Of a DNA stretch of 49,308 nucleotides, positions 17,818 to 28,466 are shown piece by piece. Within the stretch, counting starts at the first letter, position 1; every line of letters starts with the position of its first letter. Under the pieces are notes generated by a model that did no database searches, was not told where the DNA came from, and saw nothing but the letters and a program-made list of their open reading frames with translations. Position numbers and translations under genes: made by a program. Origin of the DNA: Branchiostoma floridae (lineage: Eukaryota; Chordata; Leptocardii; Amphioxiformes; Branchiostomatidae); the NCBI RefSeq assembly GCF_000003815.2, contig NW_023365749.1:64001-113308 (forward strand), written 5' to 3'.

Positions 17818-18827
17818 CCTATGGGTTTGGTAGTCTCTCTATCTTGTGAGTACCTGGGTCATTGCTTAACATATGATCTTAAAAGTAACATGATATAAAT
17901 CTTGGAATAATTCTTAAATATGATGTAATATAAATCTTTGAATAAGTCTATAATATATCTTGATATAATATAAGAATCTTGACATGAATTTATAATATAT
18001 TAGTCTTAATATGATACAGATGCTAAAATAATAGGGGTAGTGAATGAGTGTGCGTGCCTGAATGAGTGTATGATATGGGTAATTGATAAACATTACGGGC
18101 ATGACGAATGGATATTTACCTTTTTTTCTGTTTTTGCATTAGATGGAGTTATACCCGAGAACAGCTGAGGATGTGCCTCTTGCAGCTCACAGTATCGGCA
18201 ACATTCATTTCTTTGATTGACATTATATCATTGCATATGATGAGTGAAGTGATTCATATATACTTAATCTAGTTACAACTATTTATCATTGTAAATGAAA
18301 AATCTTTTGTCTGAAGAAAATTCAAGTGTCATAACCTACTGTGAAATTTTATACAGGTGATGTTCTGCTGTGGAACTGATGAGAGTGACAGCGGTGTTAC
18401 TTATGATTTGGACTTATATTGGAATCATATCACTCTGGCCCAAAAAAATGGCCAGATGTTTGGCAGCAGATTCCTGAGATATTGTTGATTCCATTTGTTT
18501 GTTGATATTTGGACATGACATATTTGTTCAATAAAGTTTGGCTTGTATTTAAAATAAATGACTCTTTGCATATTTTGTATTGTACAATAGCAAGGGTGAT
18601 TTATTGATATATACTTGAGATAAAGACAGAGATTTATATTATTTATTTCAAAGTGATAAACCTAGTATACATCTCAATGCTATCATACTTAAAGTCGTTG
18701 AAAACAAATAATGGAGTAGAGCAGTGTGTGTAGAACACAGAGGTACATGTTTAGTACTAAATTGGTACCGATTGTCTCATCCAGAATATTTCCAATTTCA
18801 ATGCACTAAAAACTGCTCTGGGTGCCT
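17818..18827. other. AT-rich region with a possible polyadenylation signal
   Basis: Contains tandem-like ATGATATAAATCTTGGAATAA motifs (17895-17990) and AATAAA at 18530-18535 on the plus strand followed by a T/G-rich stretch. It might be the 3' end of the decayed unit at 17587, but this is not established. Confidence 0.3.
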
Positions 18828-18831
18828 TTAA

Positions 18832-19354
18832 AGGGACATAATGTAGAAATTTGGCGCCAAAATTTCAAATGTTCTGAACTTTAAAATCTCCAGTCAGATT
18901 GACTTTGGTAACTAATTTCCAACTTATCTGCGTCATTTTATCACATTTCTAGCGCTAATTAACAACGCCAAAGTAAGCCGCGACCAAATTCACATTACTT
19001 CCGGGTAGCCTACCCGGAAGTAAGTCAGTCCTAGATTTTCGAATTGACCGTTGCGGTAGCAGATCTTCAGAGCTTCGCGGGGACTTTCAACAAACTTCAG
19101 TAACGATTCGAGCGAACCACCGAACGCGTTCTAGAGCGCGCCTTGGTTCGTCGGAACGTTGGACAAAATGGCGGACAACTCCCGCTTTCCTCAAGCGGCG
19201 GTGGGAAGTGCGCATATTTCAAGACGTCCTCACGGTACAACAAAGTCGTATCCATGCGTTGTGAATATTGCTGTGCAGTGTTATAAGGTCGATTCAACTC
19301 ATAATGTGAAAAAATGACCGAAAACAGTGACTTTATTTTTTACATTATGTCCCT
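18832..19354. mobile_element. piggyBac-like MITE with TTAA target duplications
   Basis: The inverted ends AGGGACATAATGTA...TACATTATGTCCCT are flanked by TTAA at 18828-18831 and 19355-19358. A TTAA duplication is diagnostic of the piggyBac superfamily. 523 bp, no transposase; the interior is GC-rich with TACCCGGAAGTAA-type short palindromes (about 19002-19022). Confidence 0.7.
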
Positions 19355-19358
19355 TTAA

Positions 19359-20039
19359 GCCGGCTTCGATGTGACTTCGACTGTTCATACCATGGGCGAT
19401 AGGCCATCGAGTTTTTGTCGAAATCGCTGTTCCTTTTTTTGTACGTATGTACTCAACACACACTGTATACAGTACAACCGCACTGTGTACTCAGTCCATT
19501 TGATCAAATAATAAACAAGCATGATGAACTTGAAAGACGCGCTGTGTACGCCGAGCTCCGTTTGCTGCGTCGTTCTATATCACGGGGATAGTTCGCGCAA
19601 AGGCCGACGGGAGTAGAACAGTTTCGCAGTTGACTCGAACGCGTTCGCGAAACCCTGCTCGAACCGATGAACTGCCAAGGGGCTAACTCCACTAACTACA
19701 TAAAAATGACTGGGTAGGAAATGCTATCCTAGCCTGGGTTCCAGCCGTGTTGTGCTCTGGTCGCTCTGCTTCCTACCAACGCGTCTGGCCTTCGTTACGA
19801 TTGGAACGATCGGCCCTTACGTCACTAATGACGAAAAGTTCGCGGGAAAGATAGAAGTAGTGTTCCGTTTGATTACAAACTGTAAACATGATTTTGTGTG
19901 TTCGATTTCGATGGTAAGCCTTCCCGCGAAGGGGGCTTGGAGCTAACAGCCAACCAGAAATTTAAATGTTTAAAATCAGTATTACTTTGTCGTACATTTA
20001 CCAAAGTTAGACTCTATGAACTCAAACAGTGTGTACTTA
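19359..20039. other. Sequence left of the hairpin element
   Basis: Has a short CACTGTGTACTCAGTCCA motif at about 19480-19497 related to the tandem units at 20045. A block begins AGCCTGGGTTCCAGCC at 19732 and may be another MITE end. No gene supported. Confidence 0.3.
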
Positions 20040-20044
20040 TTACG

Positions 20045-20275
20045 CAGAGATTCCCGGGGATCATACACTAACGTTATCACACACTCAGTGTACTCGGTCC
20101 ACTAAATATTCCCGAGAATCATGCACTAGCACACTGTGTCTTGGTCCGACACTAAAAGAATTCCGAGAATCATACACTAACATACACTGTGTACTCAGTC
20201 CACTGAAAGATTCCCGAGAATCATACACTATTACACTATATAAAACACACATTGTGCACTTGGTTCACTGAAACA
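20045..20275. repeat. Four tandem ~55-bp units (GATTCCCGAGAATCATACAC)
   Basis: Units start near 20045, 20106, 20157 and 20207. Each contains ATTCCCGAGAATCAT, then CACACTGTGTACTCAGTCCACT. One unit is found inverted at about 28408-28455, marking the two ends of the same foldback element. Confidence 0.6.
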
Positions 20276-20555
20276 ATGGCGGGAAATGTGAGTCTCGCAT
20301 CTGGTTGGCTAGCAATGATGTCATCGTCTTGCGCAGCAGCGACCCTACCGGCCAGGTATGGTACTGCTGGTAACGCTGTTCCCCGGAAATCGGACTTTAC
20401 TAAATCCTGCATATCTTCTTTATTATTAGGTGTAGTGTCCCAAGGAATCTTTCTTGGCTAGTAAGTAACACCTAGGCAAATATACAAAAGTAACGGTCTC
20501 CTCTGTCAGCACTGTAACACCAGTGCTGAAGTGGTCGTCAGCACTGGAAGTCCAG

Positions 20556-22259
20556 CAGAAGCACTCAGTTCACAGTTCAAAAGTGTGTTCACAGAAGAAG
20601 ACACCACAGACATGCTATCTCTTGGGAACCCCACACCCCTCCTGTGGAACGTATAGAAATTTCCACTTATAGTGTAGAAAAAATGTTGCAAGGCCTTAAT
20701 CCGTCCAAAGCATCCGGGACAGACCAAATACCTCCTTGGTTCCTCAAAATGACAGCCAGTGAAATCGCACCTGTTTTGACTAACATTTTCCAACAATCGC
20801 TTGACACAGGAGAAATCCCCCAAGACTGGAGGGATACAAACATCTGCGCCATTTTCTAAAAGGGAGAAAGAGCGGTCCCCAGTAACTACAGACCTGTTTC
20901 ACTTACCTGTATTTCCAGTAAGCTACTCGAACACATTATCCATAGCCATATCATGAAACACTTAGAAGGTCACAATATACTAACGGACTACCAGCATGGT
21001 TTCAGAGCAAAGCGATCCACAGAAACACAGCTTATTTTAACAGTTCACGACATAGCCGGGGCACTGGACAATAAAAGACAGGTGGATCTAGCAATACTTG
21101 ATTTCACTAAAACCTTCGACAAAGTCCCACATAGCAGACTCATATCAAAACTGGAGTACTATGGAATTCAAGGTACCACAAGGCTTTCCTGACGAACAGA
21201 GAACAAACAGTAGTGGTAGAAGGGAAAGCGTCAGCTCCAGTTAAAGTAGGGTCGGGAGTTCCGCAAGGAACTGTCCTGGGACCATGGCTTTTCCTCTTGT
21301 ACATAAACGACCTGCCATACCAGCTAGATTCAAGCTCAAGTGTGAGGTTATTCGCCGATGATTGTCTGCTATGTATAGAGGTATCTGCAAAGAATGATTC
21401 ACAACTTCTTCAGAAAGATCTGAACACCCTGGAAGAATGGCAATGCAGTTCAATCCTGATAAGTGCTTTATCATGCATATAACGAACAAACGCACACCAA
21501 ATGTGTCCCCTTACCAGTTTTGTAGTCAGACATTAGCAACCACAAAACCCCACCCATACCTAGGTGTTAACGTTAACAACTGGGCTGAAGTGGGGTGTGC
21601 ATGTTAACAAAATAACAACCAAGGCTAAACAGACATTGGGAGTGATCAAACGTAACTTGGGCATGTCCAGCCAGGGTAAAATCACTCGCATACACGTCAC
21701 TAGTAAGACTTGACCTTGAATATGCTGCAACAGTATGGGATCCATATACAAAGAAATACAAAGATAAACTGGAAAGGGTACAGAATCAAGCTGCTAGATT
21801 CTGTACAAACAACTGCAACAGGGATGCTAGTGTTACCAAAATGAAGACAGATCTGCAGTGGACATCACTTGAGGACAGGAGGAAAATGTCCAGACGTTGC
21901 ATGATGTACAAAATGACCAATAAACTAGTGGACGTACCGACTGATAATTATCTTATAACAGCTCAAAAAAGAACAAGAAACAGCCATGACTTCAAGTACC
22001 AGAGTTACCAACCTAGGATTGATGTGTTTAAAAATTCGTATTTTCCCAGAACTATCGTAGAGTGGAATTTGTTATCACCAAGCACAGTAGGGGCACCTTC
22101 TCTGGGTAGTTTTAAAGAATGCTTACAGATAGATGTGCAAAAGTTAGATGTGACGGGTCGTTCGGTGTAATATAACCAGTTGCTACCGCGCCGCGTGCCT
22201 GCGAAGCTGGTGTGTTACCCCGAAGGGCGGTTATACCGGCTATATAGATACAGATACAG
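20556..22259 (+). mobile_element. LINE A, 5'-truncated and decayed (same family as LINE B)
   Basis: A reverse-transcriptase fragment. It reads, with several frameshifts, through LNPSKASGTDQIPPWFLK, DYQHGFRAKRSTETQLIL, DFTKTFDKVPHSRL, SGVPQGTVLGPWLFLLYIND, LFADDCLLCIE and a C-terminal part to 22170. The palm-domain FADD motif is present. It ends with a GATACAGATACAG tail at 22259. The left junction cuts a hairpin (CAGCACTGGAAGTCCAG then LINE), and the right junction resumes TGCTGAG of that hairpin. It aligns closely with LINE B on the minus strand at 34230-35869. Jockey/CR1 group by motif pattern; exact clade not determined. Confidence 0.8.
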
Positions 22260-22260
22260 T

Positions 22261-22412
22261 GCTGAGCCGGCGTCAGCACTGGAAATCCAATGCTGAGGCA
22301 GCTTTAGCACTGGAAGCCCTCCTGTCAGCACTGGAAACCGAGTGCTGATACTACAATCAGCACTGGATTTCCAGTGCTGAGGACGTTTCAGCTCTGGAAA
22401 TCTAGTGCCACG
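22261..22412. repeat. Middle array of CAGCACTGG palindromes
   Basis: Several copies, for example CAGCACTGGAAATCCAATGCTG and CAGCACTGGATTTCCAGTGCTG, spaced by 10-25 bp. They continue the hairpin element to the right of LINE A. Confidence 0.65.
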
Positions 22413-23367
22413 CAAGATCTGCTTGGAGATTGAATAACACGCACAGATTATATCTAAAGGAAACAAGTGACCGTAGGTAACAAACTCTATGAGGTAATAA
22501 TGGTTTGTTAATGATGAGGTTGGTGTGTTATTGTGTTTGCTCTTCACATATACAATGGTTTTGGTTATAATTCAGATTTTGATATGGTTTTTACCAGCTG
22601 GTCGACAGCTGTTGACAGATTCCGAGCGAAACATACCCAACCTATGTCTTATACAACGCACACGCACACGCTCCTCCAAGTCCTACAAATATAAGGTACA
22701 CAAATAATTCCCTGAAGTTTGAGTTCCCACCGACAATGGCTTAATTCTGTGTATATGCGAAATATATAATTTACTTTCATGAAAACTACCCTTCAATCCC
22801 TAGTGTAAAATATAATTTTCCTCCAAGATCATACCCCCTCTGTCCCTGCTATTTCCCTCTACTTTCGGTGTTGCGATCACAAAAGACACGTTCCTACCCG
22901 ACAGATAAAGAGCATGGCCACCCCACCTATATAGTAGTGAATCGCATACAAGACACATCACATCAGCTAATACGAAAAACTTACTTAAAAGCTAACATAC
23001 CTATCACTGCCAAATTTAAAACACAGCTAAGTCAGCGTCTCAATCGAACGACACAGATGAAACAACAACAGCGCTTCACAATGGATACTTGAGACGCACA
23101 CCACGTTAAAAAGTGGAAATAACCCCATATCTGCTTCGAGATAAGTAATTGCCAGACCCTAGCGTCTATAGGCCAACTGGTCTACAATACCAGAGAAATA
23201 GGGGTGACATCTCAAATTATTACATCGATAATGAAAATAGCTACCGCAAAAAACCCTCAGTGCTTTCTTCTATGAACTTGTTGGGCACCGCCTTCACTAA
23301 GATCGTCCAGCACTTCGTACACATTCCAGCCGACTGGGCATACCCCCCCCTCCCTCTCGTCCCCACC
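22413..23367. other. Interior of the hairpin element and LINE C 5' part
   Basis: An open stretch at 22868-23092 (KTRSYPTDKEHGHPTYIVV...) has no recognised family. 23207-23262 resembles 27672-27729 (AAATTATTACATC and AAAACAGCTACGG blocks), which could be repeated parts of the same element either side of LINE C. The 5' end of LINE C is not sharply visible. Confidence 0.3.
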
Positions 23368-24543
23368 ATGCCATGCTGCGAGGACTGCCGTGCGACGGGT
23401 GCTCAGCCTTGCCAGGGCGACCTATTCCTGTGCCAGGAGTGTGCTGACAAGCGCTTTCCTCCTACCAACAAGGAAACATCCGCTTCTCGTGAGTCAAACG
23501 ATGTCATAATCAACGACATGTTATGCTTTGTTGTGAATAAGATGGATGTACTCCCAACTGATGTAATAACCAAACTGTGCATTGAAACATACTCTGACGA
23601 CGAGGTTGAGGCTGCTAAGAAGCTGGTCTTTGACTTGTGTAAACCAAACGAACGTTACAAGAAGAGTCGAGGCACCAACAGATCAGCTACTACCATGGCG
23701 GACATTCTTCGCGTCCTTCACTCAATGGACCCTCCTTCGATACCAACTTTTGTGTCTGCCACATTGCATCTCCCACCCGTCAGCTTTGAGCATGTTGACA
23801 TTACTGCCTACTTGCAACAACTACAAGTTATGCGGCAAGAGATGAGGGATATCCGTGATATGTCTATCGACTCAGCTATGATACACGCCGAACTCGCGTC
23901 CCTTAGACGAGAAATAGTCGATTTGAGGTCCCGTGCAGATCCAGCGCCAGCAGCTAAGAAGGCTACATATGCTGAAGCGGCTTCTGATCCGGTGAAGAGT
24001 GTGCCTCAAGTTTCGAGGGTTCCTTCGCATGCTGAACCCAGACGTGTTGAAGTTCATGATGGCGAAGCCACTGTACCGAAATCTCTGCATGTTGACGTAC
24101 GTCACAAGCCGGTACAAAAGGAGCCCATACGACACTCCCCACGTTCATCTCGTCGGGGCTCTGAGTCGGGAGGTCCCAGTGAGCCTGGGTCTGATGGCTT
24201 CCGCCTGTGTCAGAAGAGAAAACCAAGACCCAAGGCTGTGGTGGGTACTGCAAGGACGACTAAACTGTCTGCGGTTGGGGTGAGACCTCCTGAGGTCTTC
24301 GTGACGCGGCTGGAGCCCGAGACCCAGCCCGAGGACATTGAACAGTACCTGAACAGCACGTTATCCCAGAAATGCATGATCTCCTGTAAGAGGCTACAGA
24401 CAAAGTATGATTCGTACGCGTCTTTTCGTGTCTCAGTGGAGAGTGTCGTCTTGCCCGAAGTGCTGGCCCCGTCTACCTGGCCTTGTGGGGTGCTGGTGAG
24501 GCGCTATCATGACACTCGACATTCTGGTCCCCCCAGATCTTAG
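23368..24543 (+). CDS. LINE C ORF1: Cys-rich, coiled-coil nucleic-acid-binding protein
   Basis: 391 residues from the ATG at 23368; the open frame extends upstream to 23149, but the Cys-rich start makes the internal ATG more likely. The N-terminus MPCCEDCRATGAQPCQGDLF continues with LCQECADKRFPP, a Cys cluster of zinc-binding type (PHD- or B-box-like spacing). A helical heptad-rich segment follows in the middle (LQQLQVMRQEMRDI, LASLRREIVDLRS), then a charged linker and a C-terminal part with VFVTRLEPETQPEDIEQYL, which suggests an RRM-like domain. ORF1 proteins of LINEs bind the element RNA. It overlaps ORF2 by 35 nt, so ORF2 may be reached by reinitiation or frameshifting. Confidence 0.72.
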   Translation: MPCCEDCRATGAQPCQGDLFLCQECADKRFPPTNKETSASRESNDVIINDMLCFVVNKMDVLPTDVITKLCIETYSDDEVEAAKKLVFDLCKPNERYKKSRGTNRSATTMADILRVLHSMDPPSIPTFVSATLHLPPVSFEHVDITAYLQQLQVMRQEMRDIRDMSIDSAMIHAELASLRREIVDLRSRADPAPAAKKATYAEAASDPVKSVPQVSRVPSHAEPRRVEVHDGEATVPKSLHVDVRHKPVQKEPIRHSPRSSRRGSESGGPSEPGSDGFRLCQKRKPRPKAVVGTARTTKLSAVGVRPPEVFVTRLEPETQPEDIEQYLNSTLSQKCMISCKRLQTKYDSYASFRVSVESVVLPEVLAPSTWPCGVLVRRYHDTRHSGPPRS

Positions 24544-27373
24544 ATTTATGGCTAGAATTACCAACCAGAGTTCTTTGACTGTTACGTCTTTTAACTGTAG
24601 ATCTGTGAAGAACTCTGTTCGGACAGTAACGGACCTGTGCAATATGTCTGACATTGTTTTGCTGCAAGAACACTGGCTTCTTCCAACGGACTTGTCCTAC
24701 CTCAATAGTATTAGCAATGACTTTATGGCCTGTGGAAAGTCACCTATCAATCTAGAAGCTGGCATCCTGCAAGGTCGCCCTTTTGGTGGTGTCGGTATCT
24801 TATGGAGAAAAACACTGTCTCCCATAATCTCTCCTGTTGAGATTGAGGACGACAGTATGGTCGCCATTGAGGTAGACACAGGTGAGAACCAGTTAATAGT
24901 TGTTTGTGTTTACATGCCATATGATTCGCACGCCAATACGGATGTTTTTCTGGAAAAACTTGGTAAAATTGATTCTGTTATTAATGATTGTAATATGTAT
25001 GCCTCTATAATACTAGGAGACTTTAATGCCTCACCTACGAATAGATTTGGTACATTGGTACGTGACTTTTGTGATGAATCAGAACTGCATATCTCTGATA
25101 TGGAATATCTTCCTAATGACACTTTCACATATGTAAGTGATGTTCATGGCACTACTTCCTGGCTTGATCACTGCTTGGCCAGCGATACTGCCCATAAGAA
25201 CATCACCAATATAGAGGTTTTATACGACAATGTTATTTCAGACCATTTGCCGTTGAGTGTTACCCTAAATGTTGATTTTCCTATCCTCACAAACATGCCG
25301 AGTGTGTCCAATACTCAGAAAGTTGTCGATTGGGCCAATGCTAGCCAAGGTCAACTAGATGCATATAAGTCCACACTTGATAGTAGTCTGTTATGTATTG
25401 ATGTGCCTGTGGATGCTCTTATTTGCAGAGACCCTAATTGTATTGATCCGTCACATAGAAATGCCATTGACTGCCTTTCCCGCCAGTTGATTACGTGTAT
25501 GAAAGATTCTGCAAGTACTTCGGTTTCCTCAAAACACAGCTGCAGGAATTTTAAACCTGTTCCGGGTTGGAATGATGTTGTTAAAGATTTGCATTCTGCT
25601 GCCCGAGAGGCGTACATTCTCTGGCGGGAAATGGGTCGTCCTCGGTCTGGCCCTATATTCCACCTCATGTCTAAGTCTAGGGCCAGATTCAAACATGCCT
25701 TTAGACAATGTAAACAACAAGAGAATAGGGCTAGAGCTGACTCCACTGCCAAAAGTTTTAATTCTGGAAACTACCGGGACTTCTGGAGCAAAATAAGAAG
25801 TTCCAAATCATGTCATACTGTATTACCCAATACCATTGATGGTTCTTCCGGTGCGGAGAATATTGCTAACCTTTGGAAAGCACATTTTGAGTCCCTGTTA
25901 AACTCCGTTGATAACCAGACTCACAAGTCCGATGTGTTGTCTGCTTTGTCACCTGCATTGTTGTTTGATGACGGTATGCAAATCTCCGCACGGGAACTCG
26001 CTGACATCATCAAGGACTTGCCCAATGGCAAGGCTTGTGGGTCTGATGGTATCAGTAATGAGCATTTGAAGAATGCTGGCCCAAGTCTTTGTGTACATCT
26101 GTCATTGTTGTTCACCTCTGCCATTGTTCATAATTTCATTCCTGATAATTTGTTAGCCACGATTATTGTTCCTATAGTGAAGAACAAGTCTGGCAATATC
26201 TCCAGTACTGATAATTATAGACCAATCGCGATCACTTCGGCTCTATCCAAAGTCCTTGAGGCTCTCCTGCTGAACCGTCTGAAGCCTTTTCTTCAGACGT
26301 CAGATTCTCAATTTGGCTTCAAACCTAAACATGGGACTGACATGTGTGTTTTCACCCTAAAGCAAATAATTGAATACTACAGGGGGCTAGGGTCTCCGGT
26401 GTTTGTTTGTTTTTTAGACGCCTTAAAGGCCTTTGATCGCGTCAACCATTTGGCGTTGTTCAGCAAATTGATAGACAGAAAGGTTCCGCTGTACCTAGTT
26501 CGTTTTTTATTCTTCTGGTATAAGAACCAACGAATGTGTGTGAGATGGGGGGCTATCCTGTCTCCCTACTTCTCCGTTACAAATGGAGTGAGGCAGGGTA
26601 GTCTCCTTTCCCCTTATTTGTTTAACTTGTATATAGATGATTTGAGTGTAAGGCTTAACAATGCCAAGGTTGGTTGTTATGTGGGCGGGTCCATAACTAA
26701 CCATCTTCTTTATGCTGATGACCTGTGTCTTATATGTCCCAGTATCAAGTCTCTTCAGAGATTAGTAGGGATATGCGAAGAGGTTAGTCTTGAAAACGAC
26801 ATATTGTTTAATATTGAAAAAACATGTTGTATGTATTTTCCCTGTGCTCGTCTGTTACTTCAGTATCCACCACCTCATGTAAAACTCTATGGTGCGAGTC
26901 TGAAGTATGTGACCTCATTTGTTTATCTGGGTGTACATCTAAACCCTACACTTAGCGATGACGACTGTGTACGTGCGCAGCTGAAAAGTCTGTATAGTCG
27001 TGCTAATTGTATAAATCGCAAGTTTTCCCTTTGTTCCACACCTGTTAAGAAAAACTTGTTTATGGCGTACTGTGGCCAATTATATGGCGCGCAATTATGG
27101 AATTCTGTCAGTGCGGGTGTCCTCTCTAAGTGCCGGATCGCATATAACAACTGTTTTCGGATTATCATGAATCTTCCACGACGATGCAGTGCTAGCACAA
27201 TGTTTGTGTACAATTTGACCGACAGCTTTGAAGCAAGGCGTAGGAAAATGTGTTATTCTTTTCTACAAAGATTAACGTCTTCCAATAATATCATTGTCCA
27301 GCACTTGCTGACGTCAGACATGTTCTACAGAAATTCTTTTTTCCAGAACTGTTATGACTTATTGTACAGGTAG
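24509..27373 (+). CDS. LINE C ORF2: endonuclease-reverse transcriptase
   Basis: 954 residues, uninterrupted. An N-terminal APE-type endonuclease has SFNCRSVKNS, QEHWL, ILGDFNASP, WLDHCL and ISDHLPL (the catalytic SDH). A central reverse transcriptase follows: DNYRPIAITSALSKVLEALL, FLDALKAFDRVNH (motif A), GVRQGSLLSPYLFNLYIDDL (motif B), YADDLCLI (catalytic YADD). The C-terminus has YLGVHLN thumb motifs and a region ending LLTSDMFYRNSFFQNCYDLL. All key catalytic motifs are present, so the protein may be functional. Confidence 0.9.
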   Translation: MTLDILVPPDLRFMARITNQSSLTVTSFNCRSVKNSVRTVTDLCNMSDIVLLQEHWLLPTDLSYLNSISNDFMACGKSPINLEAGILQGRPFGGVGILWRKTLSPIISPVEIEDDSMVAIEVDTGENQLIVVCVYMPYDSHANTDVFLEKLGKIDSVINDCNMYASIILGDFNASPTNRFGTLVRDFCDESELHISDMEYLPNDTFTYVSDVHGTTSWLDHCLASDTAHKNITNIEVLYDNVISDHLPLSVTLNVDFPILTNMPSVSNTQKVVDWANASQGQLDAYKSTLDSSLLCIDVPVDALICRDPNCIDPSHRNAIDCLSRQLITCMKDSASTSVSSKHSCRNFKPVPGWNDVVKDLHSAAREAYILWREMGRPRSGPIFHLMSKSRARFKHAFRQCKQQENRARADSTAKSFNSGNYRDFWSKIRSSKSCHTVLPNTIDGSSGAENIANLWKAHFESLLNSVDNQTHKSDVLSALSPALLFDDGMQISARELADIIKDLPNGKACGSDGISNEHLKNAGPSLCVHLSLLFTSAIVHNFIPDNLLATIIVPIVKNKSGNISSTDNYRPIAITSALSKVLEALLLNRLKPFLQTSDSQFGFKPKHGTDMCVFTLKQIIEYYRGLGSPVFVCFLDALKAFDRVNHLALFSKLIDRKVPLYLVRFLFFWYKNQRMCVRWGAILSPYFSVTNGVRQGSLLSPYLFNLYIDDLSVRLNNAKVGCYVGGSITNHLLYADDLCLICPSIKSLQRLVGICEEVSLENDILFNIEKTCCMYFPCARLLLQYPPPHVKLYGASLKYVTSFVYLGVHLNPTLSDDDCVRAQLKSLYSRANCINRKFSLCSTPVKKNLFMAYCGQLYGAQLWNSVSAGVLSKCRIAYNNCFRIIMNLPRRCSASTMFVYNLTDSFEARRRKMCYSFLQRLTSSNNIIVQHLLTSDMFYRNSFFQNCYDLLYR

Positions 27374-27451
27374 AGATTTTAATGTATATGTATGTATCTT
27401 TTGTGTGTCTATGGGTTTTTAACCTGAAATAAAGAATAAAGAAAAAAAAAA

Positions 27452-27930
27452 GGTTCCCAAAGATCAAACACGTTTTAACCATAACATGCATATGACTATC
27501 AACCGCACAAAATGTTAACAGTATGCTATGTAAAACCAACCTCAATATTGGAAACGCAAAGCCCGAACGAGATGGCATATTCCGACGACGCCAACATCTG
27601 CTTGACGGTATCAAATTACTACAAAGCTTACGGCACAATCATGAGGAAGACCTGAACCACTATACCGGACGGCGTAGGGGTAAAAACTGAAATTATTACA
27701 TCCATAATTAAAACAGCTACGGCGAAAAAACAACAACGTGCATCATTTCCCAACAGGGTACAGACGACATGCCAATCCACATGTGATTGCGGCATACGGA
27801 ACATAGAGATATAGGTGCGAACACTCAACGCACAAAGTGATTTTAATACTCTGTTGTACTGGAGGTTACCCTCCAGTGTCACAGAGTAATAACTTAGACA
27901 GCCGTACGGACGTATGCTACACGAATATTA
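27452..27930. other. Interior of the hairpin element right of LINE C
   Basis: Holds a coding-like tract, about 27515-27691, with NAKPERDGIFRRRQHLLDGI and LRHNHEEDLNHYTGRRRG, ending in TGA. No family recognised; it may be a remnant of the host element's own gene. Confidence 0.3.
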
Positions 27931-27932
27931 CG

Positions 27933-28223
27933 TTCAGCACTGGAACGTTCCAGTGCTTTATAAACGTCAGCACTGGTGGAAGGCCAGAGCTGAAGTTTTT
28001 ACAGCACTGGTTCAGCACTGGTACCCGAGTGCTGACGGCAGTTCAGCACTGGAAAACCAGTGCTTGGAGAAGTTCAGCACTGGAAATCCAGTGCTCGCAT
28101 TAGTTTCAGCACTGGAATTCCAATGCTGAGGGAGCTACAGCACTGAAACAATGCCGTTCAGCACTGGAAAACCAGTGCTGAGGCCGATTCTACCCGTTGA
28201 TTCAGCACTGGAACACCAGTGCG
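27933..28223. repeat. Right array of CAGCACTGG palindromes (about eight copies)
   Basis: Copies include TTCAGCACTGGAACGTTCCA, CAGCACTGGAAAACCAGTGC, CAGCACTGGAAATCCAGTGC and CAGCACTGGAATTCCAATGC. Each is an imperfect or perfect hairpin with 10-bp arms. Spacing is 20-40 bp. Confidence 0.7.
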
Positions 28224-28466
28224 GAACCCGTTACTTTTGTATACTTGCAACACCTAGATAATAAGTAGTATCAACGTGTTTTATTTCATTTCGCCGAAAA
28301 CATGGGCTTTTGAAACGGCGTTTCTTACCTATTCATTATTGTTCCTAACACCAAAGCGTTCGGGGTCGGCGTTCGGCAAACTTCAGGTGATTTCGGCAAC
28401 CGGTCGTATGTGCGATTCTCGGGAATCTTTCCGTGGACCGAGTACACGGTGTGCATAAGTGTACGA

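Larger units (their letters stand above)
23368..27451 (+). mobile_element. LINE C, nearly complete two-ORF non-LTR retrotransposon
   Basis: Two overlapping ORFs, a short 3' UTR and a tail of AATAAAG units plus A-run (27428-27451). Both ORFs are free of stops and frameshifts in this copy, suggesting recent activity. The clade cannot be fixed by eye: the endonuclease starts with FNCRSVKNS and QEHWLLP, and the RT has VRQGSLLSPYLFNLYIDDL and YADDLCL. The 5' boundary lies between about 23100 and 23368. Confidence 0.8.
20045..28455. mobile_element. Foldback element built of CAGCACTGG hairpins, interrupted by two LINEs
   Basis: The left end (20045-20555) and right end (27933-28455) are inverted relative to each other. 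The 55-bp unit appears on both sides. ACACCTAGGCAAATATACAA at 20468 has its inverse at about 28229-28257. Both sides carry arrays of the ~24-bp palindrome TTCAGCACTGG-(2-4 nt)-CCAGTGCTGA, with a middle array at 22261-22412. LINE A (20556-22259) splits one palindrome, and LINE C (about 23368-27451) lies further right. No transposase recognised. The superfamily is unknown. Confidence 0.5.
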
